A stretch of DNA of 25,524 bases, from positions 1 to 25,524 of the IMG/VR virus record IMGVR_UViG_3300037882_000755. The stretch is one strand, 5' to 3'. The stretch comes from a virus. Both the position numbers and the translations under genes were made by a program. Below, in pieces: positions 7,498 through 14,318 of the stretch (positions are counted from its first letter, which is position 1; the number at the start of each line of letters is the position of its first letter). Below the pieces are notes generated by a model, which worked only from the letters and a program-made list of their open reading frames with translations, did not search any database and was not told the DNA's origin.

Positions 7498-9654
7498 TCA
7501 ACCCCATAGCGCGCCGTCTCTCTTCATGCCCAACGTGCCGAGCACCCGGTCCATGCGCGCCGTGTGGTACGGCGTCGCGTTGCCCAACCGGATGCCGACA
7601 GCGGACATCGCCTCTCCCGTTGTAAACCCCTTGTCGATGGGGCGCGCCCCGACGAAGTTCGGGGTGATGAGCCAATCAGCCAGCAATTCCGACCAGACAT
7701 CCCAGACCTTGAACTGGTTGTGGTGCGCAGGCGCGAGGCGTTCTGCGTCGCCCCAAGATATGCCTCCCAGCCGGAACATGAACGCGGCTTCGGCCCAAAG
7801 CTGTTCGAGATCGCGGCGCACACCCTTAGTGTCGAGCTCGGCAGCGGTGCCCACCAGCGTCGGCAACCAGCGCCGCTCCCCGGTACCGTCGGCGAGGATA
7901 CCTTGCTCGTTGCCGGTGCCAATGAACACGGTGCGCCGCGCGTAGACAGTTCCGAACTCTCGGTATTTAGGTATCCACTCCTCGTGTGTGCGGGTGACCC
8001 ACGCCTTGATTTCCTCACTCTCTTTCGAGTTGAGGCCGCGCAGTTCCTCCAGTTCGCCGAGCAGCTTTCCGCGCATCTTGCGGGCGAGGTCGTCGTCCTG
8101 CGCCTTGAGGTTGATCGAGAGGTAAAACACATTGTCTGGCACCATCGCCTTGACCATTGAGGTCTTGCGCACGCCCTGCTCACCGATCCACACCGGCACC
8201 ATGTCGGCTTGCACACCGGGGGAGATCAAGCGTCCGGCCATAGCCGTCCACAGATACTGGGAGCAGGCTCTCGCGTATGGGCTGTCTGGCACCCCCAGAT
8301 ACCGACTATAGAAATCTGTGACGCGGCTCTCCCCGTCCCACTCCAGCCGCCCCAGCCAGACCTTGGCGCTGTCCATCCGGTGCGCTTTTGCTGCGGCCAA
8401 CACCGCGTCTTTGACGTTGAGGGGTGACGGGTTGCGCAGCCCCCGCATCTCCAACTTCACGCGGATCGCGCTATAGTCCTCGTCCTGAAACGGAACCCAC
8501 TGCGCGTTGTCGAGCGGACGGTCGCCGTCGGCCCGCATCAACTCGGCCTTGAAGTCGTCATATGTCAGGTGGAAACCGCAGAACCCGCCGTGTGAGATCA
8601 TGCGGACGATGTTGGTGTACGTGTTGTCGATCCTACCGCCGTCAACCCGGCCTAGCGTCGGCCAGCCGTGCTCCGGGTTGTACGGCGCAGGGGTTGCCGC
8701 GCTGGCCGCTACGGTCAAAGCCGTGGTGACCTGCTCGAACCCGGAGATAGCGTAGCCGCATCTCTCGTCGAACTCCCTGTCGTCGCGGCCCTCGCAGTGC
8801 GCGTGCAGGCAACGCCAGTGCCCCTGCTCGTACCCGCCTGTCCCTGCCGGGAAGTAGGCGGTCGATGTCGGCCCGCTGTCGCTGGTGTGCTCCGCCTCGA
8901 ACGGGCAGCGCAGATACATGACATCGTCGTCGCCAGCATCCCAGACATCCCAGTTATTGTACAACCACGCGGCGCGCGGATCTCCGGACGTGCCTGTCGC
9001 GGTGCCGGGTGACGCGCGGCGCTGACGCGAAACGATGGTCTCGCCGGTCGCGAACAGCATTTCGATGGCCGCGCGCATCGCGGCGAACTCGTCTGAGGTA
9101 ATCGTTGGGATCGTCTCGAAGCTGTTCCACACGTACCGCGTGCCAGAGGTATGCGTGCCCTCGGCGATGAACTGCCGACCGTCGCCCAATATCTCGACGA
9201 TCTCGTCGCCGACCGGGATGACCAGCTTGGGGAAATACTCGTCAGAGGGCAGGCGGAAGGCCAGCAGCCGCTTGCCGGACCCGGCGCGGCTGCGGGTGGG
9301 GAGCACCATACCGATGGCGTCCTGCGCTGCGTCCGCGATCTCACTGGCGAGCGCCGGGTCCGACACGTCGATGTCGAGCGCGCGGACGTGGCGGGTCTGG
9401 ACGCAGATGCCATAGTCCGGCTCGCGGGACCATTCCCGGATGTCGTCTACGTTGGCCTCAAACCCCGTCCACTTCGTCATGCCGATGGCGTGGCGGTCGC
9501 GGTTGTACAAGCTGGGGGTCTTTCCCAACCCCTGCATCGTCGAGCGTTCGCTGATTGCGGCTTTGGGGTTACTGACGACGGGCAGTAGATCGCGCGTCAG
9601 GCCCAGCCGGGTCGAAAAAATATCCCACGCATCGCGTGAGGCTCCGTACGCCAT
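7498..9654 (-). CDS. Prim-Pol / zinc finger / VapE-family primase-helicase
   Basis: 718-residue replication initiation protein. Domains in order: a Prim-Pol (AEP) domain with catalytic D94 and D96 in LDIDV, a TRSRAGSGKRLLAF strand (about 120-133) and EILGDGRQFIAEGTH (154-168); a CHC2-like zinc motif (C250, H256, C282, C287); and a VapE-type SF3-like ATPase with Walker A GEQGVRKT (491-498), an acidic GELEEL segment (533-538) and TGERRW (591-596) carrying a probable arginine finger. In Walker A the usual Gly before Lys is Arg, a known VapE-type variation. It would unwind and prime DNA for the family A polymerase. The ATG at 9654 has CACCGGAGAGGG before it, and the gene follows the Cro-like gene by 23 nt and ends at a strong terminator. 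Confidence 0.92.
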   Translation of the reverse strand: MAYGASRDAWDIFSTRLGLTRDLLPVVSNPKAAISERSTMQGLGKTPSLYNRDRHAIGMTKWTGFEANVDDIREWSREPDYGICVQTRHVRALDIDVSDPALASEIADAAQDAIGMVLPTRSRAGSGKRLLAFRLPSDEYFPKLVIPVGDEIVEILGDGRQFIAEGTHTSGTRYVWNSFETIPTITSDEFAAMRAAIEMLFATGETIVSRQRRASPGTATGTSGDPRAAWLYNNWDVWDAGDDDVMYLRCPFEAEHTSDSGPTSTAYFPAGTGGYEQGHWRCLHAHCEGRDDREFDERCGYAISGFEQVTTALTVAASAATPAPYNPEHGWPTLGRVDGGRIDNTYTNIVRMISHGGFCGFHLTYDDFKAELMRADGDRPLDNAQWVPFQDEDYSAIRVKLEMRGLRNPSPLNVKDAVLAAAKAHRMDSAKVWLGRLEWDGESRVTDFYSRYLGVPDSPYARACSQYLWTAMAGRLISPGVQADMVPVWIGEQGVRKTSMVKAMVPDNVFYLSINLKAQDDDLARKMRGKLLGELEELRGLNSKESEEIKAWVTRTHEEWIPKYREFGTVYARRTVFIGTGNEQGILADGTGERRWLPTLVGTAAELDTKGVRRDLEQLWAEAAFMFRLGGISWGDAERLAPAHHNQFKVWDVWSELLADWLITPNFVGARPIDKGFTTGEAMSAVGIRLGNATPYHTARMDRVLGTLGMKRDGALWG

Positions 9655-9677
9655 GTTAAATCCCTCTCCGGTGGGTG

Positions 9678-9896
9678 TCAGCGCGTGGCGCGGTCGAGTT
9701 CGATGGCTTTGGCGGTGTTATCATCCACCAGTTCGGCGATGTCGATCCCATACTTTTCCGCCAGTGGCAGTGCGCGAGCGGTGGGCAAGCGGTTCTGGCG
9801 CTTGGCCTTGTGGATGAACTCGGGGGTTACATCCATCTCCGTTGCGAGTTTGCGTATGCCGCCTGCCTTGGAGATCAGTTTCTCAATACCTGTCAT
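9678..9896 (-). CDS. Cro/YdaS-like HTH regulator
   Basis: 72-residue protein whose first 50 residues form a Cro- or YdaS-type helix-turn-helix: a helix ending KAGGIRKLATEM, a turn, a DVTPEFIHKAKRQNRLP recognition region (about residues 22-38), then ARALPLAEKYGID. The ATG at 9896 has CGGAGAAAA upstream and lies inside the end of the preceding gene (14-nt overlap). Small single-domain HTH proteins just ahead of VapE-type replication genes usually act as Cro-like repressors or replication regulators. Candidate operators are the CTAAC-type motifs in the three intergenic regions. Binding is inferred. Confidence 0.8.
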   Translation of the reverse strand: MTGIEKLISKAGGIRKLATEMDVTPEFIHKAKRQNRLPTARALPLAEKYGIDIAELVDDNTAKAIELDRATR

Positions 9897-10320
9897 GGTT
9901 TTCTCCGTTGTGGGTTTCGGATAACCCGGTAGTTCGGTTTCGGATGGGCGTCAATGCCCGCGCCGCGTCCTCTCGCTCATCGGCAATGGATGCTTTGAGG
10001 GTGGCGAAGCGCTCGACTATGCGCGCCGTCATCGTATCAGGGTCTGGTGTGTGCCTGTCAGGGTCTAAGTCGGTGCAGAAACGGTATTCGCCTTCGCCTC
10101 CAGTCGCCACGTCAATCTCTTGAATGGCTGCGGCGCGACCGTCCGCCAAGCCCATGTCATGCGCCTCATTTTCTGCCTTGTCGATGGATACCTCCAATAC
10201 GGCAATGCGGGCACGGAGGGTAGTGATTTCATCGGCCAGCATGTCGTCATAACCACAGGTGCATGCGTATTCGCGACCCTGACACCCTCTTTCGTGATCG
10301 TCTGTGAGAATATCACTCAC
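9883..10320 (-). CDS. Hypothetical coiled-coil protein, 145 aa
   Basis: Not recognised. The N-terminus contains a C-x6-C-x-C pattern (residues about 13-22: CQGREYACTC), followed by a predicted coiled coil (MLADEITTLRARIAVLEVSIDKAENEA, about 27-53), and the C-terminal half has a second amphipathic helix. The start is GTG at 10320 in a GTGA overlap with the upstream gene. The 3' end overlaps the Cro-like gene by 14 nt. The cysteine cluster plus coiled coil suggests a small scaffold or sensor protein, but there is no specific evidence for a function. Confidence 0.7.
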   Translation of the reverse strand: MSDILTDDHERGCQGREYACTCGYDDMLADEITTLRARIAVLEVSIDKAENEAHDMGLADGRAAAIQEIDVATGGEGEYRFCTDLDPDRHTPDPDTMTARIVERFATLKASIADEREDAARALTPIRNRTTGLSETHNGENHDRY

Positions 10321-10622
10321 GGCTTTTCTCCTATTGCAGCGAGAACGGCGCGGGTTTGAGGAATGTAATCACGCCACACTTGGTTGACGCGCTGCATCGC
10401 TACGCCAATAGCGTCGCCCATTCGATGTTCTTCTAACGCCAGACCCTTTGCAACCCGATCCACCATTTCATCGCTCTCAAGGATGGCCCTTGGGATATAG
10501 TGCTGGTCGATGAATGCGAGAGCGGCGTCGGCGATGAAAGAGTGTCTGCCAATGCTCACCATTTCGTGGGGTAGCCAAGCCGCAAGCGTTATCGCCAGTT
10601 CATCGCGTAGGGGGTTAGTCAT
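10317..10622 (-). CDS. Hypothetical helical protein, 101 aa
   Basis: Not recognised. The ATG at 10622 (AAGGACC site) was chosen over an upstream start at 10697 because the upstream extension lies within the 64-aa gene. The protein appears helical, with LAITLAAWLPHE, IADAALAFIDQHYIPRAIL and MGDAIGVAMQRVNQVW segments, resembling the small phage proteins that carry an ALAFIDQ-type helix repeated around an aspartate. It overlaps both neighbours (8 nt upstream, GTGA downstream). Its function is unknown. Confidence 0.7.
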   Translation of the reverse strand: MTNPLRDELAITLAAWLPHEMVSIGRHSFIADAALAFIDQHYIPRAILESDEMVDRVAKGLALEEHRMGDAIGVAMQRVNQVWRDYIPQTRAVLAAIGEKP

Positions 10623-10809
10623 CGCGACGGTCCTTGTCGTGCCAGCGGGGAACCTGTGCACCAGCGGCAAACAGGTCCATGACGTCGTTGTGGTCAATTC
10701 CCATAAGGTCGCCGATCATCGCAAAGTATGCCCCGTCTGGCAGGTCCGCGCTTTCCGCAATATCACAAGCGGTCGCAAAGTCCATTTTGCGCTTCGGATC
10801 ACTCGCCAT
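10615..10809 (-). CDS. Hypothetical acidic protein, 64 aa
   Basis: Not recognised. The ATG at 10809 follows CAGGAGATACGTG, a good ribosome binding site; a longer frame to 10920 lies over the preceding gene and is rejected. The 64-residue product is acidic in the middle (DIAESADLPDGAYFAMIGDLMGID region) and basic at its C-terminus (WHDKDRRDD). It overlaps the preceding gene by 11 nt and the next by 8 nt. No domain is recognised. Confidence 0.68.
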   Translation of the reverse strand: MASDPKRKMDFATACDIAESADLPDGAYFAMIGDLMGIDHNDVMDLFAAGAQVPRWHDKDRRDD

Positions 10810-11215
10810 CACGTATCTCCTGTTCGTTGCGCTCGATGGCGTTGGCTGCAAATCCACACGTTGCGGCAACGATTTTCGGCCCTTTCCCAAAAATATATTT
10901 GGCGGCATTTTTCGAACCAATCCCGCGCGCCTTGCAAAGGCTCAAAGTCACACCCAACAGCCTTATGCGCTGCCAGAATGTAAGATTGGCTGCGCAACGC
11001 CACCAGTTTTCTTCTTTGCGCAGCCAATCCACGGCGCTCGCCCGCCCCCGCTCGTAACCGCGCTGTTCGGCTGCGGCCTCTATTTCGGCGCGGTAGGTGG
11101 CTACAAGTTGGATAACGGTCTGGCCGTCGTCCCCGCGCAATCTCGCCAACAGGTCGTCGGCAATTCCTTTCGCAACCTCACGGTCACGATCGTTCGGTTC
11201 GGTGGTGTCAGTCAT
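10799..11215 (-). CDS. Hypothetical protein, 138 aa
   Basis: Not recognised. The start is ATG 11215 (AAAGGA about 10 nt upstream). The N-terminal half is a long charged helix (VAKGIADDLLARLRG and VATYRAEIEAAAEQRGYERGRA), a composition common in small phage proteins. The C-terminal half contains SAVDWLRKEENWWRCAANLTFW and a Gly/Lys-rich KYIFGKGPKIVAATCGF segment. It overlaps the next gene by 11 nt and the preceding one by 8 nt, consistent with a coupled operon. Confidence 0.7.
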   Translation of the reverse strand: MTDTTEPNDRDREVAKGIADDLLARLRGDDGQTVIQLVATYRAEIEAAAEQRGYERGRASAVDWLRKEENWWRCAANLTFWQRIRLLGVTLSLCKARGIGSKNAAKYIFGKGPKIVAATCGFAANAIERNEQEIRDGE

Positions 11216-11435
11216 TGGTGGGGTGTCCTTTCGGCATTTTGATGTTGGGCCAAGGGTCAACTGGCGAAGGCATTTCCAGAGTGGTCGTGCGCACGTAGCG
11301 TCCATCACCGGCGTATTCACCGCTGGACCATGTGTCGCACTCGGTGAGGCGCAATTTGACGCCCTCGACCGTGATGGTTCGCACGACTGTTTCACGCTTT
11401 GCGGGCGAGCCTGTCAGGACAGCTTTGATAAGCAT
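11208..11435 (-). CDS. Hypothetical beta-rich protein, 75 aa
   Basis: Not recognised. It starts at ATG 11435 (AAGGATGGG upstream), sharing a base with the stop of the zinc-ribbon-like gene; a GTG at 11438 (GTGA overlap) is an alternative. Alternating residues in RETVVRTITVEGVKLRLTE (about 15-33) and GRYVRTTTLEMPSP suggest a small beta sheet. The C-terminus is Pro/Lys-rich. It overlaps the following 138-aa gene by 8 nt. Confidence 0.66.
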   Translation of the reverse strand: MLIKAVLTGSPAKRETVVRTITVEGVKLRLTECDTWSSGEYAGDGRYVRTTTLEMPSPVDPWPNIKMPKGHPTND

Positions 11436-11632
11436 CACCCCATCCTTCCCTCAACCAGCTTGCCGCGCACGGTGGCGAGGCGCTCAATGCACTGTTCCTC
11501 GTGCCCAACGTCCGAGCAAACAAGACGGCGGACGCGAAACGATGCTTCACCGGCGGATTGGATATGCCCGCACATCTCGCAAGCGAACGTCGGCACCCAC
11601 TGATAGTCCAGCAGTTCGGGGGAGAGGGTCAT
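11435..11632 (-). CDS. Small zinc-ribbon-like protein, 65 aa
   Basis: 65 residues starting at ATG 11632, in an ATGA overlap with the A1S_2505-like gene (GGAG-like site upstream). A CEMCG pair near residues 18-21 and a later C...H..C set (LVCSDVGHEEQC, about 38-49) form a probable four-ligand zinc site, a ribbon-like arrangement. Small zinc ribbons of this kind are common among phage early proteins and may bind nucleic acid or a host protein. The family is not identified. Confidence 0.68.
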   Translation of the reverse strand: MTLSPELLDYQWVPTFACEMCGHIQSAGEASFRVRRLVCSDVGHEEQCIERLATVRGKLVEGRMG

Positions 11633-11982
11633 AGTTGCCAATCTCCCGTTTCCCATACGTTGCGCAGCGGCCCGCCTGACATGACGCCTCGTATTTCGGC
11701 GATGCTGTAACCGGCAAATCCCGTTCCGAATGGCGTGAGCAAAAACTGCACATCGTGGTGTTGAGCGGCGTATTTCCAAAAGCGGATATACGACTGCTCA
11801 ATTTCGGCGAGTGGCAGCGTTTTGATGTTCGTATCCTTGGTCGGCAGGGCATAAGCATTGCCCGTGCGGCCTTCACCGACGCCATATTGAGCGCCCCAAT
11901 GCTTGACGGCTTCAAGCGCGGCTCCCGCGCCGTGCCGACCGGCCAGGTTGCTCCCAAATACAAAGACAACTTTGCGGCTCAC
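11629..11982 (-). CDS. A1S_2505-type phage non-structural protein (macro-like)
   Basis: 117 residues. It begins with VFVFGSNLAGRHGAGAA (residues 5-21) and continues G-VGEGRTGNAYALPTKD (about 34-50), LPLAEIEQ and LLTPFGTGFAGY-x3-EI (about 81-98). This glycine-rich FGSN-AGRHGAGAA signature defines a phage/prophage family that looks related to macrodomain-like ADP-ribose or NAD-metabolite proteins; the relation is my inference from motif shape. The start is GTG at 11980-11982, with AGGAGACGG upstream, sharing one base with the preceding TAG. It lies in the early operon, so action on host metabolism or defence signalling is conceivable but unproven. Confidence 0.72.
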   Translation of the reverse strand: MSRKVVFVFGSNLAGRHGAGAALEAVKHWGAQYGVGEGRTGNAYALPTKDTNIKTLPLAEIEQSYIRFWKYAAQHHDVQFLLTPFGTGFAGYSIAEIRGVMSGGPLRNVWETGDWQL

Positions 11983-12362
11983 TATCCCGTCTCCTTGTCC
12001 AAAGCGGCTAGTGCGCGGCGGGCGATGCTGTGCGCAATGCGCTTGTCACGCCGGTCGTCTTCTAAATCGTCTTCATCATGCGGTCGCAACCGCCGCTCAA
12101 TCAACTTCATCTCCGCCACCAGCATCGGGATGGCGGCGGGGTTGGCGATGCCTTCAAGGGCGTTAACACAGGCGACAATGCGGGCGGCGTTGGCGTGTAT
12201 CTCATTATCGCCCCGCGCACTGCGCCAGTATGGCTGCACAAAGCCGTCCCAATGGACAATGCCGCAATCCAATTCAGGGGCGGCAAAGATTGACGGCCTG
12301 CCAGATAGAGGATTGCCGTCATCATCAATGACAACTTCCCAAGGTTCCGGTGTATGCTTCAT
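11982..12362 (-). CDS. Hypothetical early protein, 126 aa
   Basis: Not assigned to a characterised family. The N-terminal HTPEPWEV pattern followed by a glycine-rich turn and ANAARIVACVNALEGI (about residues 59-75) is a recurring layout in phage and prophage proteins of unknown function. The C-terminal half is a long charged helix. The ATG at 12362 overlaps the preceding stop (TGATG), and GGAGG lies 10 nt upstream; a GTG at 12365 is equally possible. Confidence 0.73.
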   Translation of the reverse strand: MKHTPEPWEVVIDDDGNPLSGRPSIFAAPELDCGIVHWDGFVQPYWRSARGDNEIHANAARIVACVNALEGIANPAAIPMLVAEMKLIERRLRPHDEDDLEDDRRDKRIAHSIARRALAALDKETG

Positions 12363-12535
12363 CACTTCACTTCCTCCGGCAAAGGGTTGGCGCGCAAATG
12401 GCGCATGATCGCGAGGACATGCTTGTCCATGTTACCAGAGCGATATTCAGCGGGAGAACATTCAAGATAAAATGAATGCCCAAGGTCCGCTACATAATTG
12501 CGCTCGGCTCGGGTTGGTGTGGTGGGAGGGGTCAT
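12362..12535 (-). CDS. Small hypothetical protein, 57 aa
   Basis: A 57-codon gene found by reading the minus strand. ATG at 12535 is preceded by GAACCTGACATG-type sequence (a poor ribosome binding site), and the frame ends in a TGA sharing its last base with the next ATG. The protein has a Thr/Pro-rich start, a central GHSFYLECSPAEY segment and a C-terminal MDKHVLAIMRHLRANPLPEE helix. No family is recognised. The junction overlap and continuous codon usage support it as real. Confidence 0.62.
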   Translation of the reverse strand: MTPPTTPTRAERNYVADLGHSFYLECSPAEYRSGNMDKHVLAIMRHLRANPLPEEVK

Positions 12536-12547
12536 GTCAGGTTCCGT

Positions 12548-12739
12548 TCACTTGCGATTGTAAGGGACGAACGTGCATCCATCGACGGGAAGGCGCTGCG
12601 ACTTATCTTGTTCGGTGATAACCGTAGCTCGACCTTGATCGTCGTATGCGAACACCTCGTAGGCGGTGCCGACTTTGAACATCGGCGAATTAGACAATAC
12701 ACATCGCCAATGCGAGGGGCGGTCCGGCATCTCATTCAT
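12548..12739 (-). CDS. Small hypothetical SH3-like protein, 63 aa
   Basis: 63 residues from ATG 12739 (CAAGGATG upstream, 8-nt overlap with the preceding gene); an in-frame ATG at 12730 is an alternative. A pattern of C-V-LSNSPMFKVGTAYEVFAYDD, then VITEQDKSQRLPVDGCTFVPY, resembles the small beta-barrel proteins phages use to wrap a conserved D-G-x-F strand. Similarity is judged from strand spacing only. The function is unknown. Confidence 0.62.
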   Translation of the reverse strand: MNEMPDRPSHWRCVLSNSPMFKVGTAYEVFAYDDQGRATVITEQDKSQRLPVDGCTFVPYNRK

Positions 12740-13166
12740 CCTTGATTGCTGCGAAGGGGGCAAGGAGCGCGGCATCACGGTCCATTGCCGTCAGCTTTTT
12801 ACGCGCCCACTGCACCATCACCGCAACGTCGGGGTCATGGTTGCGAGCGGCGAGAAGGCGTTCGATTGTCCTTTTGCCAGATGGTGAAATCGGGTCCGGC
12901 AACGGGTCAGTTGTGCCAAGATAAGCGTCTTTCATCCCCCGATACCGCTCCCAATCCGGTTCGGCAGGCTTCGGTCCATCGATCACCATCTTGCCGTGCG
13001 CTTCGATCAGCGCGATTGCATCGGCAAGCGGGTCTGTTTTGCGCCAGCGGCGGGCTGTGTCTGTGGTGGTCATGGCTGTTGCTCCTCCGCCATCTGGTCG
13101 AGTTAGTCCCGCGCCAATGCTCGCCAGTGCGGCGGGCAAAACGGAAAAGATTGTTTGATTGCTCAT
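12732..13166 (-). CDS. Hypothetical protein, 144 aa, two possible starts
   Basis: Not recognised. ATG 13166 overlaps the preceding stop (ATGA) and has GGAGAAA upstream. An internal ATG at 13073 has an even better GGAGGAG site and begins MTTTDTARRW. The longer form adds a moderately hydrophobic 31-residue N-terminus. The common part has a helical DPLADAIALIEAHGK segment, an ERYRGMKDAYLG region, a basic helix (GKRTIERLLAARNH) and a C-terminal MVQWARKKLTAMDRDAALLAPF helix. Two products from one frame are possible. Confidence 0.66.
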   Translation of the reverse strand: MSNQTIFSVLPAALASIGAGLTRPDGGGATAMTTTDTARRWRKTDPLADAIALIEAHGKMVIDGPKPAEPDWERYRGMKDAYLGTTDPLPDPISPSGKRTIERLLAARNHDPDVAVMVQWARKKLTAMDRDAALLAPFAAIKDE

Positions 13167-13324
13167 GCGCGTTTCTCCATCGCAGCCCGTGCAGCCGCAT
13201 AGCTGCCATGCTGGTTAATCATTGATTGCGTCACAAACCCGCCGCGATTGCGGGCAAGCTGGTGGTCGGCGGTGCGAACCTTGGGCATTGCTGCCACGCG
13301 CTCGGCAAGTGCTGCGGCGGTCAC
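13163..13324 (-). CDS. Small hypothetical protein, 53 aa, GTG start
   Basis: A 53-codon gene deduced from overlaps: GTG at 13324 overlaps the upstream TGA (GTGA), and its own TGA overlaps the ATG at 13166 (ATGA). The product is Ala/Arg-rich and basic (LAERVAAMPKVRTADHQLARNRGG), with a C-terminal SYAAARAAMEKRA helix. Precise junctions on both sides are the main evidence; the composition alone would not convince. Confidence 0.55.
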   Translation of the reverse strand: MTAAALAERVAAMPKVRTADHQLARNRGGFVTQSMINQHGSYAAARAAMEKRA

Positions 13325-13581
13325 AGCATCACCGCCATAACCAGCAGCGGCGCGGTAATCGCCAGCCCTGCGATCACAATGTCGGCAACCCGCAAAGTCC
13401 GAACAACACCACGAACAGTTGCCCGCTCTGGCAGCGCGTCCGGCGCGCGGTATGGATAGCCAACGCGCACAAAATGCAGCGGCTGTTCAGGATGGCGCGG
13501 CGCTTGCATTTCGTGCAGTGCGTCCGAGTGTGACGCGCGGTTGAAACGCTCTAGGCGGTCAAGGTGATTGGCGATGCTCAT
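13321..13581 (-). CDS. Small C-terminal membrane-anchored protein, 86 aa
   Basis: 86 residues starting at ATG 13581, which overlaps the stop of the octapeptide-repeat gene (ATGA). The N-terminal 60 residues are soluble, His- and Arg-rich (NHLDRLERFNRASHSDALHE, then basic RAPDALPERATVRG). Residues about 65-86 form one hydrophobic segment (ADIVIAGLAITAPLLVMAVML) long enough to span a membrane, giving a tail-anchored topology. It might act at the host inner membrane. It is too early in transcription and has the wrong domain order to be called a holin. Confidence 0.66.
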   Translation of the reverse strand: MSIANHLDRLERFNRASHSDALHEMQAPRHPEQPLHFVRVGYPYRAPDALPERATVRGVVRTLRVADIVIAGLAITAPLLVMAVML

Positions 13582-14318
13582 TGCTTTGCCTCCACCAGTT
13601 TGCCTTTGGCGTCGGCCTTGTAAGGCGTGTTTGGCTTGATGCCGCCTTCGCCAACATATCCGATGGCGAATTTGTAACGCTTGCCATCCCACCATTTGAC
13701 CATGACAGCGCCGCTGTCGCCAGCCGTCGCAGTGCCGTAGTAGCCAGCCGTCGCAGTGCCTCTGTCGCCAGCCGTCGCAGTGCCGCTGTCGCCAGCCGTC
13801 GCAGTGCCGCTGTCGCCAGCCGTCGCAGTGCCGTAGTAGCCAGCCGTCGCAGTGCCTCTGTCGCCAGCCGTCGCAGTGCCTCTGTCGCCAGCCGTCGCAG
13901 TGCCGCTGTAGCCAGCCGTCGCAGTGCCGTAGTAGCCAGCCGTCGCAGTGCCGTAGTGGCCAGCCGTCGCAGTGCCGTAGTGGCCAGTAACACCGCACAA
14001 AGATGCCAGCGCGGTTGTAATTTCAATTTGCGTTCCGGTCGCCACTTCACAGCGGGGGAATTTGACCTTGCCGCCCAGATCGACATATTCGTCGAAGCCG
14101 ACAAGCTGCCACCGAACATCGCCGGTATTGACCAGACCAGCATCACCTAGCCCGTTTAGCAGTGCGTGGAAGCCATTCCCGCATTTCTCGGTCGGCTTCC
14201 AATCGGGACATTCGACAGCCCCCTTCAATGGCCACACAAAACCACCCTGCGACGTGCCATCGGCGGAACAGGTGCGCAGACCGTAGTGTTTCCACTTGCG
14301 CTTTAGTTTGACAGTCAT
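13578..14318 (-). CDS. DUF7666-like protein with octapeptide repeats
   Basis: 246 residues from ATG 14318 (GGAGG upstream, ATGA overlap with the preceding gene). Residues about 8-100 resemble the DUF7666 phage family: GLRTCSADGTSQGGFVWP, APDW-like CPDWKPTEKCGNGFHALLNG, then VGFDEYVDLGGKVKFPRCEV. Next comes a run of 8-residue repeats of form GTATAG-x-x (about residues 111-200), a likely beta-helix or beta-roll. After it a short domain (VKWWDGKRYKFAIGYVGEGGIKPNTPYKAD split around Gly) ends the protein. The repeat number is probably variable. A binding surface or decoy role is conceivable; no activity can be assigned. Confidence 0.75.
   Translation of the reverse strand: MTVKLKRKWKHYGLRTCSADGTSQGGFVWPLKGAVECPDWKPTEKCGNGFHALLNGLGDAGLVNTGDVRWQLVGFDEYVDLGGKVKFPRCEVATGTQIEITTALASLCGVTGHYGTATAGHYGTATAGYYGTATAGYSGTATAGDRGTATAGDRGTATAGYYGTATAGDSGTATAGDSGTATAGDRGTATAGYYGTATAGDSGAVMVKWWDGKRYKFAIGYVGEGGIKPNTPYKADAKGKLVEAKQ
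13719..13982. repeat. 11 x 24-bp in-frame tandem repeat
   Basis: Eleven consecutive 24-bp units begin at 13719 and recur every 24 bp through 13959. Each has the 18-nt core GCCAGCCGTCGCAGTGCC, identical in all eleven copies, followed by six variable bases (GTAGTA, TCTGTC, GCTGTC, GCTGTA or GTAGTG). A degenerate twelfth unit starts at 13983. Read on the minus strand it encodes the GTATAG-x-x repeat. Confidence 0.97.

Noticed and set aside
7480-7502. TTGACA on the minus strand at the VapE stop as a promoter
   Set aside because: No plausible -10 lies 16-18 nt away and the strong terminator is just downstream.
13719-13982. CRISPR-like array
   Set aside because: The spacing between cores is only 6 nt, the array is in frame within a coding gene, and there are no unique spacers or cas genes.
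13321-13998. 225-codon frame of RHCDGW repeats across the 24-bp array
   Set aside because: It is the alternative frame of the octapeptide gene. Only its last 86 codons, from the ATG at 13581, form a real gene, as the overlap and membrane segment indicate.
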